From contig NZ_QTWS01000007.1 of assembly GCF_003461245.1 (NCBI RefSeq), forward strand, positions 2,501-66,500: 64,000 nucleotides of DNA. Direction: 5' to 3'. The notes beneath the pieces were generated by a model. The model had not been told where the DNA came from and did not search any database. It was given only the letters and a program-made list of their open reading frames with translations. The stretch is from Blautia sp. AF19-10LB (GTDB lineage Bacteria; Bacillota; Clostridia; Lachnospirales; Lachnospiraceae). A program made the position numbers and the translations under genes. Shown here piece after piece: positions 52,864 through 62,063 of this stretch. The number at the start of each line of letters is the position of its first letter. The stretch's first letter is position 1.

Positions 52864-53604
52864 ATGAAAGAAAAAATCGATTCTGCGGTACAGACAGAAC
52901 AGTTTCAGATCCTGCTTTCCAGGTTTTCGCATGAGCTGCGAAACCCGCTGGCTCTTCTCTCCAGCGAACTGCAGCTTCTCGCTTCCTCCCACCCGGAACT
53001 CACATATGACGAACAGTGGGAAAATATTTATGCAAACCTGGATTATATCCATGCTCTCCTGAACGACATGACCAGATACCAGAATGCGGGGCAGCTTTCC
53101 CTTGTCTTGACTGACTTAAGCGCATGTTTAAATGAAATCGCAAAGTCCTTTCGCCCCACACTTGATTATCTTGGTATTGAATTTGAGACGGATATTCCAA
53201 ATGATCTCCCCAATCTATCTCTCGATCCGTTAAAAATCCGCCAGGTCTTTCTGAACATTCTTCGCAATGCACAGGAAGCAATCGATCATCCGCATGGAAC
53301 CATCCATTTTCGTGCCGAATCCTCAGCACAGTACGTACATATTTCCATCTCTGACAACGGATGCGGCATGACCTCCTCTCAAAAAAAGCGGGTATTTGAA
53401 CCTTTCATAACCTACAAGTCCGGCGGCACCGGCCTCGGACTTGCTGTCACCAGACAGATCATCGAAGCCCATCACGGCTCCATAGAAATCGAAAGTGCTC
53501 CCGGAAGTGGAAGCACTTTTCATATATATTTTCCCTTAACCCGGCTGGACGGATGCCAGGCCAGAACAGCAATTACAAATCCGGCTATCATCCCTCCAAC
53601 ATGA
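52864..53604 (+). CDS. Orphan soluble histidine kinase
   Basis: 246 residues. No membrane segment or sensor domain: a short helical start leads into H-box FSHELRNPLALLSSELQ, then N-box (VFLNILRNAQEAI), G1 DNGCGM and G2 GGTGLGLAVTRQI. NtrB-like kinase core. No response regulator is adjacent. The 3' 85 bp overlap the rhomboid gene on the other strand. GAGGTGA ribosome binding site. Confidence 0.92.
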   Translation: MKEKIDSAVQTEQFQILLSRFSHELRNPLALLSSELQLLASSHPELTYDEQWENIYANLDYIHALLNDMTRYQNAGQLSLVLTDLSACLNEIAKSFRPTLDYLGIEFETDIPNDLPNLSLDPLKIRQVFLNILRNAQEAIDHPHGTIHFRAESSAQYVHISISDNGCGMTSSQKKRVFEPFITYKSGGTGLGLAVTRQIIEAHHGSIEIESAPGSGSTFHIYFPLTRLDGCQARTAITNPAIIPPT

Positions 53605-54134
53605 GCGGCATTATCCACACCTGAACTGGTAAACCCAAAATAAAGTGAGAATGCTGCCATCACCAGAACCTGTCTCATAGACAGATCACCAAGCCAGCCT
53701 TTATTTCGAATGACAACATAGATCATCGCTCCCATCACAGCAAACACTGCTCCGGATGCCCCTGCTGATACAGAAAATTCCTGAGACCGCAGTTCCAGAA
53801 CCAGCGAGAGAATATTTCCCGCAATTCCGCCCAGAAGATAGATAAGCACGAAACGGATCTTTCCGATCACCTGCTCCAACCGGCTTCCAAGTACGAACAG
53901 CACCAGCATATTGTTGACAAGATGCTCAATTCCAAAGTGCAGGAACATGGAGGTAAACAGCCGGTAGACTTCTCCTTTTTCCACAATATAAGGCGTATAC
54001 GCCGCTCCATAGTTCAGTACATGCCATGCATCCTGCGAAGTCCCTGTAAGTTCCACTGCAATAAAAATCAGTACATTAATAAGAATCAATGCGACCGTCA
54101 CCGGTTCTTTCCGAATCTCTTCCAAAGTCCTCAC
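53520..54134 (-). CDS. Rhomboid-family intramembrane serine protease
   Basis: 204 residues, six helices. Catalytic Ser in GASGAVFAVMGA and catalytic His in NNAAHVGGMIAGF; the HxxxN-type loop motif (HFGIEHLVNNMLVLFVLG) is also present. Cleaves transmembrane substrates. The start is GTG at 54134 (a TTG 9 bases later is possible). It overlaps the histidine kinase 3' end by 85 bp. Confidence 0.93.
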   Translation of the reverse strand: MRTLEEIRKEPVTVALILINVLIFIAVELTGTSQDAWHVLNYGAAYTPYIVEKGEVYRLFTSMFLHFGIEHLVNNMLVLFVLGSRLEQVIGKIRFVLIYLLGGIAGNILSLVLELRSQEFSVSAGASGAVFAVMGAMIYVVIRNKGWLGDLSMRQVLVMAAFSLYFGFTSSGVDNAAHVGGMIAGFVIAVLAWHPSSRVKGKYI

Positions 54135-54270
54135 TCCATTCTGTCAGATGGTCACTGTTTCCAGCAGCCTGGTCAACATTTTCGTTATTCCGTTTATTCT
54201 AACAGATGGTCTGCTGCATAGCAAGCACTGTGTCCCCGTGAAATCTTATCTTTTTATAAACTTCCGCAGC

Positions 54271-55635
54271 TTATTTTATAAATATATACCGCGCTTCTGC
54301 AAAATCTACTTCATCTTCGTCCTGAAGCTGGTATTCTTCATTTGCCCTGAGCATTCTTCCATTTACAGAAGTACCGTTTCTTGAGTTCAGATCCGCAAGA
54401 AAATATTCTTCCTCATCTTTACGGATCCTGGCATGAACCCGGCTTACGGTTGGTCTGGGAATCACTGCATCAGCTGCGTTTTCCATTTTGCCGATAATCG
54501 TCAGGTCCCGTTCCAGAAAGATCGTTGCAAGCTCTCCTGGTTCCTTACTCACAAGGCTGGACGGTCCCTTGACTGCTCCTGCGGAAAGAACGACTGTCTC
54601 ACCGTAATCTGTCTCTTCCGGTTCTTCGAACTGCAGTCTTTCTCTGTACTCATCCCGGAACTTTTTGTGCTGTTCTGCTTTTTCAGTATTCCCTGCGGCA
54701 TCTGTAAATTCCCGGCGGACTTTCTTTCTCCATTCCGCTGTTTCGTCCTGCTTTTTCTTCTTTTTCTCACCTGCCCACATCCCAAGTGCTCCAATACCCA
54801 GAAGCGCGATCGCTGCTGCCAGCACCGCCTCAATCGGAACTCCGGGGAGATATCCCAGATAACACGCCGCCAGAATTCCAAGCAGCACGAACACCCCAAG
54901 ACCGCATCCACCGATCCACACAAAGTTTCCGCGAATCTTTCCTCCTGTTTTGTTCGAGGTTTCACTTTTTTCTTCCCATTCGGGCGGTTTCTCTGCAAAA
55001 TCCAGCGGTATTTGTTCTTCCCGAAGTACTGTTTGTTCTGAAATCTTTTCCTCTGGCTTCGTCGGTTCCTTATTCTCCGCTGGTTCTTCTGTCCCACTCT
55101 GATAGATAAACTCTTTGAGTGCATCCAGCTGCACTCCCGTTTCCAGTGCTTTGCGGTAGATTCCATACCCCATCGTCACAGCTGCCGCATCATCATGGTC
55201 CAGTTTCGGCAGGAAATATTCTGTCATCTCCCGGAACTGCTCGCTGACTGCCTTTGCTTCTCCTGGCAGACAACAGAAATACAGTTTCTGTTTTTCCACA
55301 TCCAGATACATATATTCCGGCGATAACAACAGCTGATCCGGATTCAGAAGAAATTCCATCATTTCTTCCATGATCTTCACAACACCGCCAAAAATAATAC
55401 GCAGATCCGATGCTTTCAGTTTCTTCTGCTCATAGAAAGATGCCAGCGACTGCCTTGACGTAATGTCATAATAAAACAGAAATCTCCCGTCCAGACCCTG
55501 GATCCTGCATTTCAATATAGAAGGAACCGCATTTCCCGTCAGCATCCTCACCTGATAGGAAGCAGTATCTACCTGATTCTCCCCATGCAGGATCAGATAA
55601 TTACGACTTACATCCCGTTTATATTCTGCCCTCAT
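54271..55635 (-). CDS. DUF6382-type protein with C-terminal FHA domain
   Basis: 454 residues. N-terminal DUF6382 region (ENQVDTASYQVRMLTGN, YMYLDVEKQKLYFCCLPGEA), an acidic linker, two membrane helices (about 235-275), a charged stretch, then FHA domain (ERDLTIIGKMENAADAVI, TVSRVHARIRKDEEEYFLADLNSRNGTSVNG) that reads phosphothreonine. Last gene of the Tad operon, following a TadE-like gene by 2 bp. Could couple pilus assembly to Ser/Thr kinase signalling; inference. Confidence 0.85.
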   Translation of the reverse strand: MRAEYKRDVSRNYLILHGENQVDTASYQVRMLTGNAVPSILKCRIQGLDGRFLFYYDITSRQSLASFYEQKKLKASDLRIIFGGVVKIMEEMMEFLLNPDQLLLSPEYMYLDVEKQKLYFCCLPGEAKAVSEQFREMTEYFLPKLDHDDAAAVTMGYGIYRKALETGVQLDALKEFIYQSGTEEPAENKEPTKPEEKISEQTVLREEQIPLDFAEKPPEWEEKSETSNKTGGKIRGNFVWIGGCGLGVFVLLGILAACYLGYLPGVPIEAVLAAAIALLGIGALGMWAGEKKKKKQDETAEWRKKVRREFTDAAGNTEKAEQHKKFRDEYRERLQFEEPEETDYGETVVLSAGAVKGPSSLVSKEPGELATIFLERDLTIIGKMENAADAVIPRPTVSRVHARIRKDEEEYFLADLNSRNGTSVNGRMLRANEEYQLQDEDEVDFAEARYIFIK

Positions 55636-55637
55636 TT

Positions 55638-56078
55638 TTATCCTCCAATTTCTGCTATTACTTCAGAAGCAGCCCTGATCTTCCGGATCCACTCCACCGG
55701 ACGAACGACTCTGGAACTTCCATCCACTGCAAGTTTCCATTTCAGACCTCCAAATCCAGACACTGTATCCGCTGTATAAGTTACTTTGATCTCCTTACCG
55801 CCATTTACCTGACCGGTCAGATTCTCAGCTCCAAAAAATCCGACATTTCCAAGTTCCCGGCTCCTGACAGATGCCGCTTCCTGTGGCTGTCCGTCTTTTC
55901 GTACACCTTCCATACTTCCGGTAAGTGCCGACTCGCACGCCGCCGCTGTCAGCCATGCACGGTTATGTACAAAAAAGCTCAAGTACAAAACTCCCATCAA
56001 AACCAGCAGGACCAGTGACATCACACATGCTGCCTCGATCGTAAAACTGCCTTTTTTTATCTGTCGCAAATCCGTCAT
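55638..56078 (-). CDS. TadE-type pilin-like protein
   Basis: 146 residues starting MTDLRQIKKGSFTIEAACV, AGGAGG upstream; the ATG overlaps the preceding stop (ATGA). KKG-SFTIE fits the class III prepilin cleavage rule with Glu at +5. One N-terminal hydrophobic helix, then a short extracellular region with Cys. Processed by one of the operon's prepilin peptidases. Confidence 0.82.
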   Translation of the reverse strand: MTDLRQIKKGSFTIEAACVMSLVLLVLMGVLYLSFFVHNRAWLTAAACESALTGSMEGVRKDGQPQEAASVRSRELGNVGFFGAENLTGQVNGGKEIKVTYTADTVSGFGGLKWKLAVDGSSRVVRPVEWIRKIRAASEVIAEIGG

Positions 56079-56485
56079 ATCAAAATTCCTCCTATATATC
56101 CCGCCAGCAGAAAAGGCACCAACGGAATCTCTGTCTTCCTGCTTTTCCTGCGGATCACAAGCAAAATCCCGGACCAGAACGCTGCCAGAAAAAATCCAAT
56201 GCAGAGCATCCGGATATATGTTTCCGTATCCAGCAAAGCTCCCAGTGCCAGCAGGATCCAGCAGTCTCCCGCCCCAATCGCACCCCTGCTTATCAGCCCC
56301 GCTGCAAGAAACAAAATACCAATCCCTGCCGGTATCAGCACATCCTGAATTTTTCTTCCCTGCAAAATACTGTAAATGATCCCACATCCTGCATAGACCA
56401 CAGTCAGGAGCAGCGAAATTTCCCTTCTCCTGATATCCAGCCAGCTGTTCATCGCCAGAAAAACCACCGTACACAATTCTTTCAC
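56075..56485 (-). CDS. Type IV prepilin peptidase, short TadV type
   Basis: 136 residues from GTG 56485, with AAGGAGG 5 bases before it; the longer frame would start inside the upstream gene. Catalytic Asp pair: SWLDIRRREIS and the GAGD motif (IGAGDCWILL). Cleaves the leader of pilins at the membrane. It is the second prepilin peptidase of the operon. Confidence 0.88.
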   Translation of the reverse strand: MKELCTVVFLAMNSWLDIRRREISLLLTVVYAGCGIIYSILQGRKIQDVLIPAGIGILFLAAGLISRGAIGAGDCWILLALGALLDTETYIRMLCIGFFLAAFWSGILLVIRRKSRKTEIPLVPFLLAGYIGGILI

Positions 56486-56495
56486 TCCATCCTCC

Positions 56496-57314
56496 TTATC
56501 CGCAACTGCTGCACGCATGCATACTTCCTGCCTGCGACAGCTTCACCAGTTTCACCGTCCGCTTCAGTCCGCTGCATGTTTCCTGATTATGATAGCGGTT
56601 TCCCGTCGAAGTGACATAGACACTTCCCGCGGGCTTCTGACCACGGCTGCACGATTCACACGCTGCATACTTCTCTCCATAACTGTTCCGCATCGAGGAG
56701 ATTCCTGAACCGGCAACCTGCTGGATCGACACTTTCAAATACCGGCATCCCAGTTTTCTGTGATATACAGAACCGGATTCTGTTACATACACCATTTCTT
56801 CCTGCTTCTCTGTTTTTCCTGAATTTTCCTGTTCCTCTGCTCCCGTCCATGCATGGACAGTTATGGTATTATGCATCCATACATTTGAGAGCGGAATCAG
56901 TCCGCCAACCGGCGTATAGGAATATACATCCGGCAGAGTAACTTTGTCCGGACCTTTCCCGTCCAGTACATACGCATACATTCCCGCATCTTTCGTCTTT
57001 TCACACAATTTCTGGAGATGCAGTGTCTGGATCTGATAAATATCCATAAAGGAGATCATCGTAACCATCCCCAGGAAAAACAACGGCAGCACCAGTGCCG
57101 TCTCCACCGCGAGGCTTGCACGCCTGCAGAATCTCAAAAAGGTGCAGAAAGACACCTTTTCAGAAGGCTTCAGGAAATCTCCGCTTATCGGGGGAAACTG
57201 GAGAACTGATTTTTTTAAAGAGCGCTTCCTTTCTTTTTTATTTTCATTTACTTCTTTTTTCTTCCTGTCTATCTTTTTTATATACCCATCATATATATCC
57301 TTCTGAAAAAGCAT
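56496..57314 (-). CDS. Pilin-like protein with two YHxxxC zinc-like repeats
   Basis: 272 residues. A long Lys-rich cytoplasmic start, then RRA-SLAVETALVLPLFFL (Ala at -1, Glu at +5), TadE-like. The extracellular part ends in two similar modules: VYVTESGSVYHRKLGCRYLK ... CESC, and VYVTSTGNRYHNQETCSGLK ... CSSC. Each offers His and three Cys for a metal or disulfide cluster. Such modules are also known alone in other Gram-positive proteins. Start has AAGGGG. Confidence 0.78.
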   Translation of the reverse strand: MLFQKDIYDGYIKKIDRKKKEVNENKKERKRSLKKSVLQFPPISGDFLKPSEKVSFCTFLRFCRRASLAVETALVLPLFFLGMVTMISFMDIYQIQTLHLQKLCEKTKDAGMYAYVLDGKGPDKVTLPDVYSYTPVGGLIPLSNVWMHNTITVHAWTGAEEQENSGKTEKQEEMVYVTESGSVYHRKLGCRYLKVSIQQVAGSGISSMRNSYGEKYAACESCSRGQKPAGSVYVTSTGNRYHNQETCSGLKRTVKLVKLSQAGSMHACSSCG

Positions 57315-57366
57315 CTTTCTGCACCCCTTTTGTATCGGACGGTCCCTTTGCTGAACCGCCCTGACC

Positions 57367-58854
57367 TCAGATATAACTGTATTGTCTTGTTACGGTAAAT
57401 ACTCTGTTTCTGTTCGCATCAACATCCACCGAAGCCTCAATCGCCTCAATGCAACAGTCCAGCCGGAAGCTGTCTCTGCCCTTCGATTCACGGATACAGA
57501 CCTCGATCATGTCCATCCCCCGCTGTAATTTTTCCTGTTTGGACTGTGCCAGAAGCAGCACCTGAAGATAGTCTTCATAGGACATGCCATTCTCGGCATC
57601 CTTCCTCTGACTGTCAAGATTTTCGAGAAGATACGGAAGATTTTCCAGTGATAACTGCCAGTTTGCCGCATTCTTTACCAGCGGAACTTTGCCGCCGTGA
57701 AACAGTTCCCTGACATCCAGAACACTCTCCGCAAAGGACCAGCAAAGAAGAAGTGCTGCTTCGATGATGACCGCCGCAGGCGGCACGAGAAATCCAGACG
57801 CGATCGCAAGTGCAAGTGCATGCATCTGAGCCCGCTTTCCTGCATCCGACATCAGACATGCCGCATTGATTCCCTCACGGATCAGAAGCAGCCGGTTCGC
57901 GACTGTCCGCAGGTTTGCCCTGTCATTATCGTTTGCGCCAAGGATATACTCCTGCTGGTACTTAAGTCCCGAGGCTGCCGGTTTCTGGTAATTGCCAAGC
58001 CGGTCTGTCAGATATTTCTGAAACAGCATCTGAGAAGTCTGTGAAGAGTCCTCTGTCGGATTTCCTGGCATGGACATTCCCACTTCGAGGTTCCGCTTGG
58101 ATACCAGATCTTTCGTTGAAATCTGTACTTCTGAGATTCCCTTCGATGCCGGAACGACCAGATCCAGAAGACTCATCGTTCGGATCCGTCGGATTGCCGG
58201 GATCGGATTTTTTGCATTATTTGATTCACCATCCGAAAATCCACCGCCTTCACCGCTTCCGAAATCCTCTTCCTTCGCTTCTTCCTTCTTGGCAGCTTCT
58301 GCCGCTTCCTGACTTTTGTTAAATGCACCATTCATCTCCGAATCATAATTTTCCAGCGTCCCTCCATTTTCTGCAGTCTTTCCATCTGTCTCTGCCTGTT
58401 TCGTTTTTTCTTCCCTGTCTTTCAGCCGGTTCAGAAGTGCCTGAACTCCCTGACCGCCAAGAGTATCCTTCATATAGGACACCGCCTGATGATAAAAAAC
58501 TTCTCCATTCTGATCTGTTGCCAGACGATATCCGGTAAAACCACCCTGTTTAATCCGAAGTTTCTGGCTGTTCTGCTTCAATACAGGCTTCATATAGGAT
58601 TCCATATTGTCATAGACAGCTGCCAGATCCAGCTCAGTTCCACCCTGCGCCCCGTCCAGAAAAAACAGATCATAATCCTTAAGAAGTGAACGGTCATACT
58701 GCCCGAACAGAGAATACAGTCCAATATCCAGCCCATTCAGGATCTGTGTCCTCGCCGCAGCCGCCTGCACCGACTGGATACTGGTGGCAACCAGAGACAA
58801 AAGAACACTGAGTACCAGTGCCAGAAAAACCGTAATGCTGCCTTTTTTCTTCAT
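57367..58854 (-). CDS. DUF5702-type pilus-associated protein
   Basis: 495 residues starting MKKKGSITVFLALVL (GGTGGT 6 bases upstream). The KKG-SITVF start follows the prepilin-like leader pattern but with Phe rather than Glu at +5. N-terminal helix, then a long extracellular part (NGLDIGLYSLFGQYD, Asn/Glu-rich linker, two hydrophobic helices near 345-375). Family DUF5702, TadG-like in Tad clusters. Confidence 0.8.
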   Translation of the reverse strand: MKKKGSITVFLALVLSVLLSLVATSIQSVQAAAARTQILNGLDIGLYSLFGQYDRSLLKDYDLFFLDGAQGGTELDLAAVYDNMESYMKPVLKQNSQKLRIKQGGFTGYRLATDQNGEVFYHQAVSYMKDTLGGQGVQALLNRLKDREEKTKQAETDGKTAENGGTLENYDSEMNGAFNKSQEAAEAAKKEEAKEEDFGSGEGGGFSDGESNNAKNPIPAIRRIRTMSLLDLVVPASKGISEVQISTKDLVSKRNLEVGMSMPGNPTEDSSQTSQMLFQKYLTDRLGNYQKPAASGLKYQQEYILGANDNDRANLRTVANRLLLIREGINAACLMSDAGKRAQMHALALAIASGFLVPPAAVIIEAALLLCWSFAESVLDVRELFHGGKVPLVKNAANWQLSLENLPYLLENLDSQRKDAENGMSYEDYLQVLLLAQSKQEKLQRGMDMIEVCIRESKGRDSFRLDCCIEAIEASVDVDANRNRVFTVTRQYSYI

Positions 58855-58869
58855 AAACACACCACCGGA

Positions 58870-59049
58870 TCAGATAGAATTACTCTGTTTTGTGATCTTG
58901 CTGAGAATTGCTTTTACAAGATTTGTGAGCTGTTCCTTAAAGATAATGACAAGACTGATCAACACCACCAGGATCAAAATAATCTCAACAACACCTACTG
59001 CATCTTCTTCTCTTCCAAACTCTCTTGCTGTTTCCATAAACTCTCTCAT
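58870..59049 (-). CDS. Flp-type major pilin
   Basis: 59 residues starting MREFMETAREFGREEDAVG, with GGGAGG 6 bases upstream. EDA-VGVVEIILILVVL: cleavage after Ala leaves VGVVE with Glu at +5, as in class IVb pilins. One hydrophobic helix and a short Lys-rich tail. Probable main pilus subunit. Confidence 0.85.
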   Translation of the reverse strand: MREFMETAREFGREEDAVGVVEIILILVVLISLVIIFKEQLTNLVKAILSKITKQSNSI

Positions 59050-59096
59050 ATACATACCTCCCAATACTGTCTTTGAATTGTTGCAATTCCTTATTT

Positions 59097-60131
59097 TTAC
59101 TGCCCGTAGAAGGAAAGAAATGCCGGAATCATGATGATTGCCATGACAACCACAAGCATCATGACCATCGGTACCAGAAGTTTCGTGGCTGCCGCCTCTC
59201 CCAGAACTCTCGCTTTTCGTTTGCGCTCATCCCAGGCTTCCAGTGCTTCTTTCTCAAGAAGATCCGCCATGCGCTGGCTTCCTTTCTGAAGGTTCTGAAT
59301 CAGGATCGTAGAAAAGGTTTTGTACTTCATCAGATCGCAGTGTTCTCCAAACCGACGATAGGCTTCCAGTTCTGACATACCGCTGTCCATCTCATGGCAA
59401 GCTGTCACGATCGCTTCATATGCAAACCTGCCTTTTGCCGGTTTTGTTCTCATATAATCTGCTGCCATCTTCTGAAATGCCCGCCTCGCTGTCATTCCTG
59501 CCTGAATCAGAAGTGTAAATTTCAGAAGCAGAGGAGGATAGTCCATCAGAAGCTGTTCCGAACGTTTTGCCAGTGCCTCCTGTTCTTCCCTTGCCTTCTT
59601 CAACAGAAGCACAAAAGCAGCAAAGAAGCTCAGCGCAGCGATCAACGTTCCTGTATTGTCTCCCGGCTTCTGCCATTCTAACTTCTGTCCATTCCATTCT
59701 TCCGGCAGATAATAGTAATCCGGGTCCTCTTTTTCTTCGTTATATTTCTCGATAGCTTCCCTGAGTTCTTTTTTTCTGGATTCCTCCGGAGTTTCTTCTT
59801 TTACTGTTTCTTCAGAGGCAGGTGATTCCTCACTCTCTTTCTCCGGCACCTGAATCTCAACTTTCTCCGTATCTTCGCCGTTTACAGCAACCTGAAACTC
59901 CTGGGTATATGCCCCTGTCGACTCTTTTTCGAGACGATATCCATTCGTGTAAACTTCACTGCTTCCACTTGTCAGTGTCAGAAGCATTCCCACAAGATTT
60001 CCACAAACTGCCACAATAAGAAACCATCGCACGCTTTCTCTGTCTGCCAGTCCGTCCAGCTTAAGCCATCCGGCTTTCCAGGCAAAGGCGCTTCCTGCCG
60101 CAACGATAAAAATCACAAGATGTACCCACAT
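59097..60131 (-). CDS. Tad inner-membrane platform protein TadC-like
   Basis: 344 residues. Type II secretion F domain at the C-terminus (LLKFTLLIQAGMTARRAFQKM, TILIQNLQKGSQRMADLLEKE) with terminal membrane helices; N-terminal half has two helices and a Glu-rich extracytoplasmic-like insert. Paired with TadB. AGAGGTG ribosome binding site. Confidence 0.88.
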   Translation of the reverse strand: MWVHLVIFIVAAGSAFAWKAGWLKLDGLADRESVRWFLIVAVCGNLVGMLLTLTSGSSEVYTNGYRLEKESTGAYTQEFQVAVNGEDTEKVEIQVPEKESEESPASEETVKEETPEESRKKELREAIEKYNEEKEDPDYYYLPEEWNGQKLEWQKPGDNTGTLIAALSFFAAFVLLLKKAREEQEALAKRSEQLLMDYPPLLLKFTLLIQAGMTARRAFQKMAADYMRTKPAKGRFAYEAIVTACHEMDSGMSELEAYRRFGEHCDLMKYKTFSTILIQNLQKGSQRMADLLEKEALEAWDERKRKARVLGEAAATKLLVPMVMMLVVVMAIIMIPAFLSFYGQ

Positions 60132-60132
60132 A

Positions 60133-60876
60133 TCACACCTCTATATCGACGATCTTACGTCCAAGCCAGTAGGAAAATCCATAAATTCCAAGACACACCG
60201 TCATCGCAGCGATCCCGAACGGATTCCCATACAAAACACTCAAAAATCCCGGAGAAGTCAGTTTCAGATAAATAATGATCCCTGCCGGCATCAGACTCAT
60301 GACCATCTGCTCGGCTTTCTTTGCCGCCAGAGTTGTCTCTATTTCTTTCTTTACGTCAATCTTGTCTCCAAGCATCCTTGCGGAAGTCTGAATGATTCTG
60401 GTCATATCCCCGCCTGTTCTCTTGGCTGTATAAAAGACTGCTGCAAAATTCTCCATATCTTCAATACCGCTGCGCTCACCCAGACTCTGAAACAGTGCTT
60501 CTACCGGAACGCTGACTTTTAGCTGGCCTTCCATATACCGGAATTCTTTTACAATATCTGCGTCCTGCGGATAGATCCGTTCCAGATCTCCTGCACAGGC
60601 CGAGACTGCATTTTCTACAGAGTATCCGGCCTGCACTGCCACGCTCAGCGCATTCAGCGCATCCTTGAACTGATAATTCAAATTTTTCTTCCGCTCCCGG
60701 ATCAGCTGCCTTTTCCGCATTTTCAGAAACACCACTGTTGCCGGAATAGCCAGTATCATCAACCATTTGCTCTGGTAAAAAAGATAATCCAGTGCACCAC
60801 AGAGCAGAATGCTCTGTACCAGATATTTCGCGATCTCCTTTCCTGAAAAATGATATTCCCTGTAATCCTGCTTCAT
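60133..60876 (-). CDS. Tad inner-membrane platform protein TadB-like
   Basis: 247 residues starting MKQDYREYHFSGKEIAKYL; ATG overlaps the TadA stop. Type II secretion F domain (KDALNALSVAVQAGYSVENAVSAC, ILQ-like MENFAAVFYTAKRTGGDMTRI). Membrane helices on both sides. Anchors the TadA ATPase. Confidence 0.88.
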   Translation of the reverse strand: MKQDYREYHFSGKEIAKYLVQSILLCGALDYLFYQSKWLMILAIPATVVFLKMRKRQLIRERKKNLNYQFKDALNALSVAVQAGYSVENAVSACAGDLERIYPQDADIVKEFRYMEGQLKVSVPVEALFQSLGERSGIEDMENFAAVFYTAKRTGGDMTRIIQTSARMLGDKIDVKKEIETTLAAKKAEQMVMSLMPAGIIIYLKLTSPGFLSVLYGNPFGIAAMTVCLGIYGFSYWLGRKIVDIEV

Positions 60877-62063
60877 AGTTCCACCCCTGCCCGGACCAGC
60901 TTCTCCCGGTTCAGAAGTTCTGCCGTCTGTACAAGCCCGCGTCCCTCCTGCCACCGGTAAAGTGTCCTGGTCTTTATTTCATGCTCTTCAAATCCACAAA
61001 CTTCTGTTATTTCCAGTACTTTACGACTCTTATCCCTCATTCGCCCGAGATGTATAAGGATGTCCACTCCCGATGCGATCTGCCTGCGTATCGCTTCAAG
61101 CGGTAACTCTACACCCATCAGCGTCATTGTCTCAAGACGCGAAAGCATATCAACTGCCGAATTCGCATGCGCTGTGCTCAGACTGCCCTCATGTCCCGTA
61201 TTCAGAGCCTGCAGCATATCAACTGCCTCGCCGCCTCGTACTTCGCCTACCACGATCCTGTCAGGGCGCATTCGAAGTGCCGTCCGGATCAGATCCCGTA
61301 TTGTGATCGAAGTACCACCATCAACATTTGCCATCTTTGCTTCCAGACGCACCAGATTCTGCACACCCTGAATCTTGAGTTCTGCATTATCTTCAATCGT
61401 GATCAGCCTCTCATCCTTCGGAATGTAGTTAGATAATGCCCCCAGAAATGTCGTCTTCCCGCTGCCGGTTCCACCGCCGATCACCATGGAATATCTCGCT
61501 TTTACAAGAGTCTCCAGAAACTCTGCACATTCCCGCGGAAGACTTCCAAGGGCGATCAGTTTCTCCATTGTGATCGGTGTGTCCGGGAACCTTCGGATCG
61601 TAAGGATCGGACCGTTTAAGGCAACCGGGCGGATCACCGCATTTACTCTGGCTCCGTTTTCCAGACGGGCATCCACAATAGGCATTGATTCGTTGACCAC
61701 ACGGTTGCACCTTCCTACAATCTGCTGGATCACATCTTCCAGTTTTTCTCTGGAAGTAAATCCCTTTTCCCATTTTTTCAGTTTCCCTGCACGTTCCACA
61801 AAAATGCTTTCCGGACCATTCACCATAATTTCCGTCACGGAATCGTCCTCGATCAGTTCCTGCAGAACATCCAGTTTACGCACCGAATAAAAAAGTTCCT
61901 GGCGAAGCTGTACCTTCTCTTTGAGTGAAAGTGCAGATTCCCGCATTCCATTCAGGATCAGATCATCAATCTGTTCCAGGATCTCCTGATCTGACAGTTC
62001 TCTTGCCAGATCCAGTTTCTCCATCAGAAGCTGCCGGAGTTTCCGGAAATGGTCATTGCTCAT
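60873..62063 (-). CDS. Pilus assembly ATPase TadA/CpaF
   Basis: 396 residues. Type II/IV secretion ATPase: GPESIFVERAGK, INAVIRP-like ARVNAVIRPVAL, Walker A GGTGSGKTTFLGAL, Asp box TIEDNAELKI, Walker B region RPDRIVVGEVRGGEAVDMLQ and His-box TGHEGSLSTAHANS. Drives pilus extension and possibly retraction. Start overlaps the TadZ gene by 11 bp. Confidence 0.96.
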   Translation of the reverse strand: MSNDHFRKLRQLLMEKLDLARELSDQEILEQIDDLILNGMRESALSLKEKVQLRQELFYSVRKLDVLQELIEDDSVTEIMVNGPESIFVERAGKLKKWEKGFTSREKLEDVIQQIVGRCNRVVNESMPIVDARLENGARVNAVIRPVALNGPILTIRRFPDTPITMEKLIALGSLPRECAEFLETLVKARYSMVIGGGTGSGKTTFLGALSNYIPKDERLITIEDNAELKIQGVQNLVRLEAKMANVDGGTSITIRDLIRTALRMRPDRIVVGEVRGGEAVDMLQALNTGHEGSLSTAHANSAVDMLSRLETMTLMGVELPLEAIRRQIASGVDILIHLGRMRDKSRKVLEITEVCGFEEHEIKTRTLYRWQEGRGLVQTAELLNREKLVRAGVEL

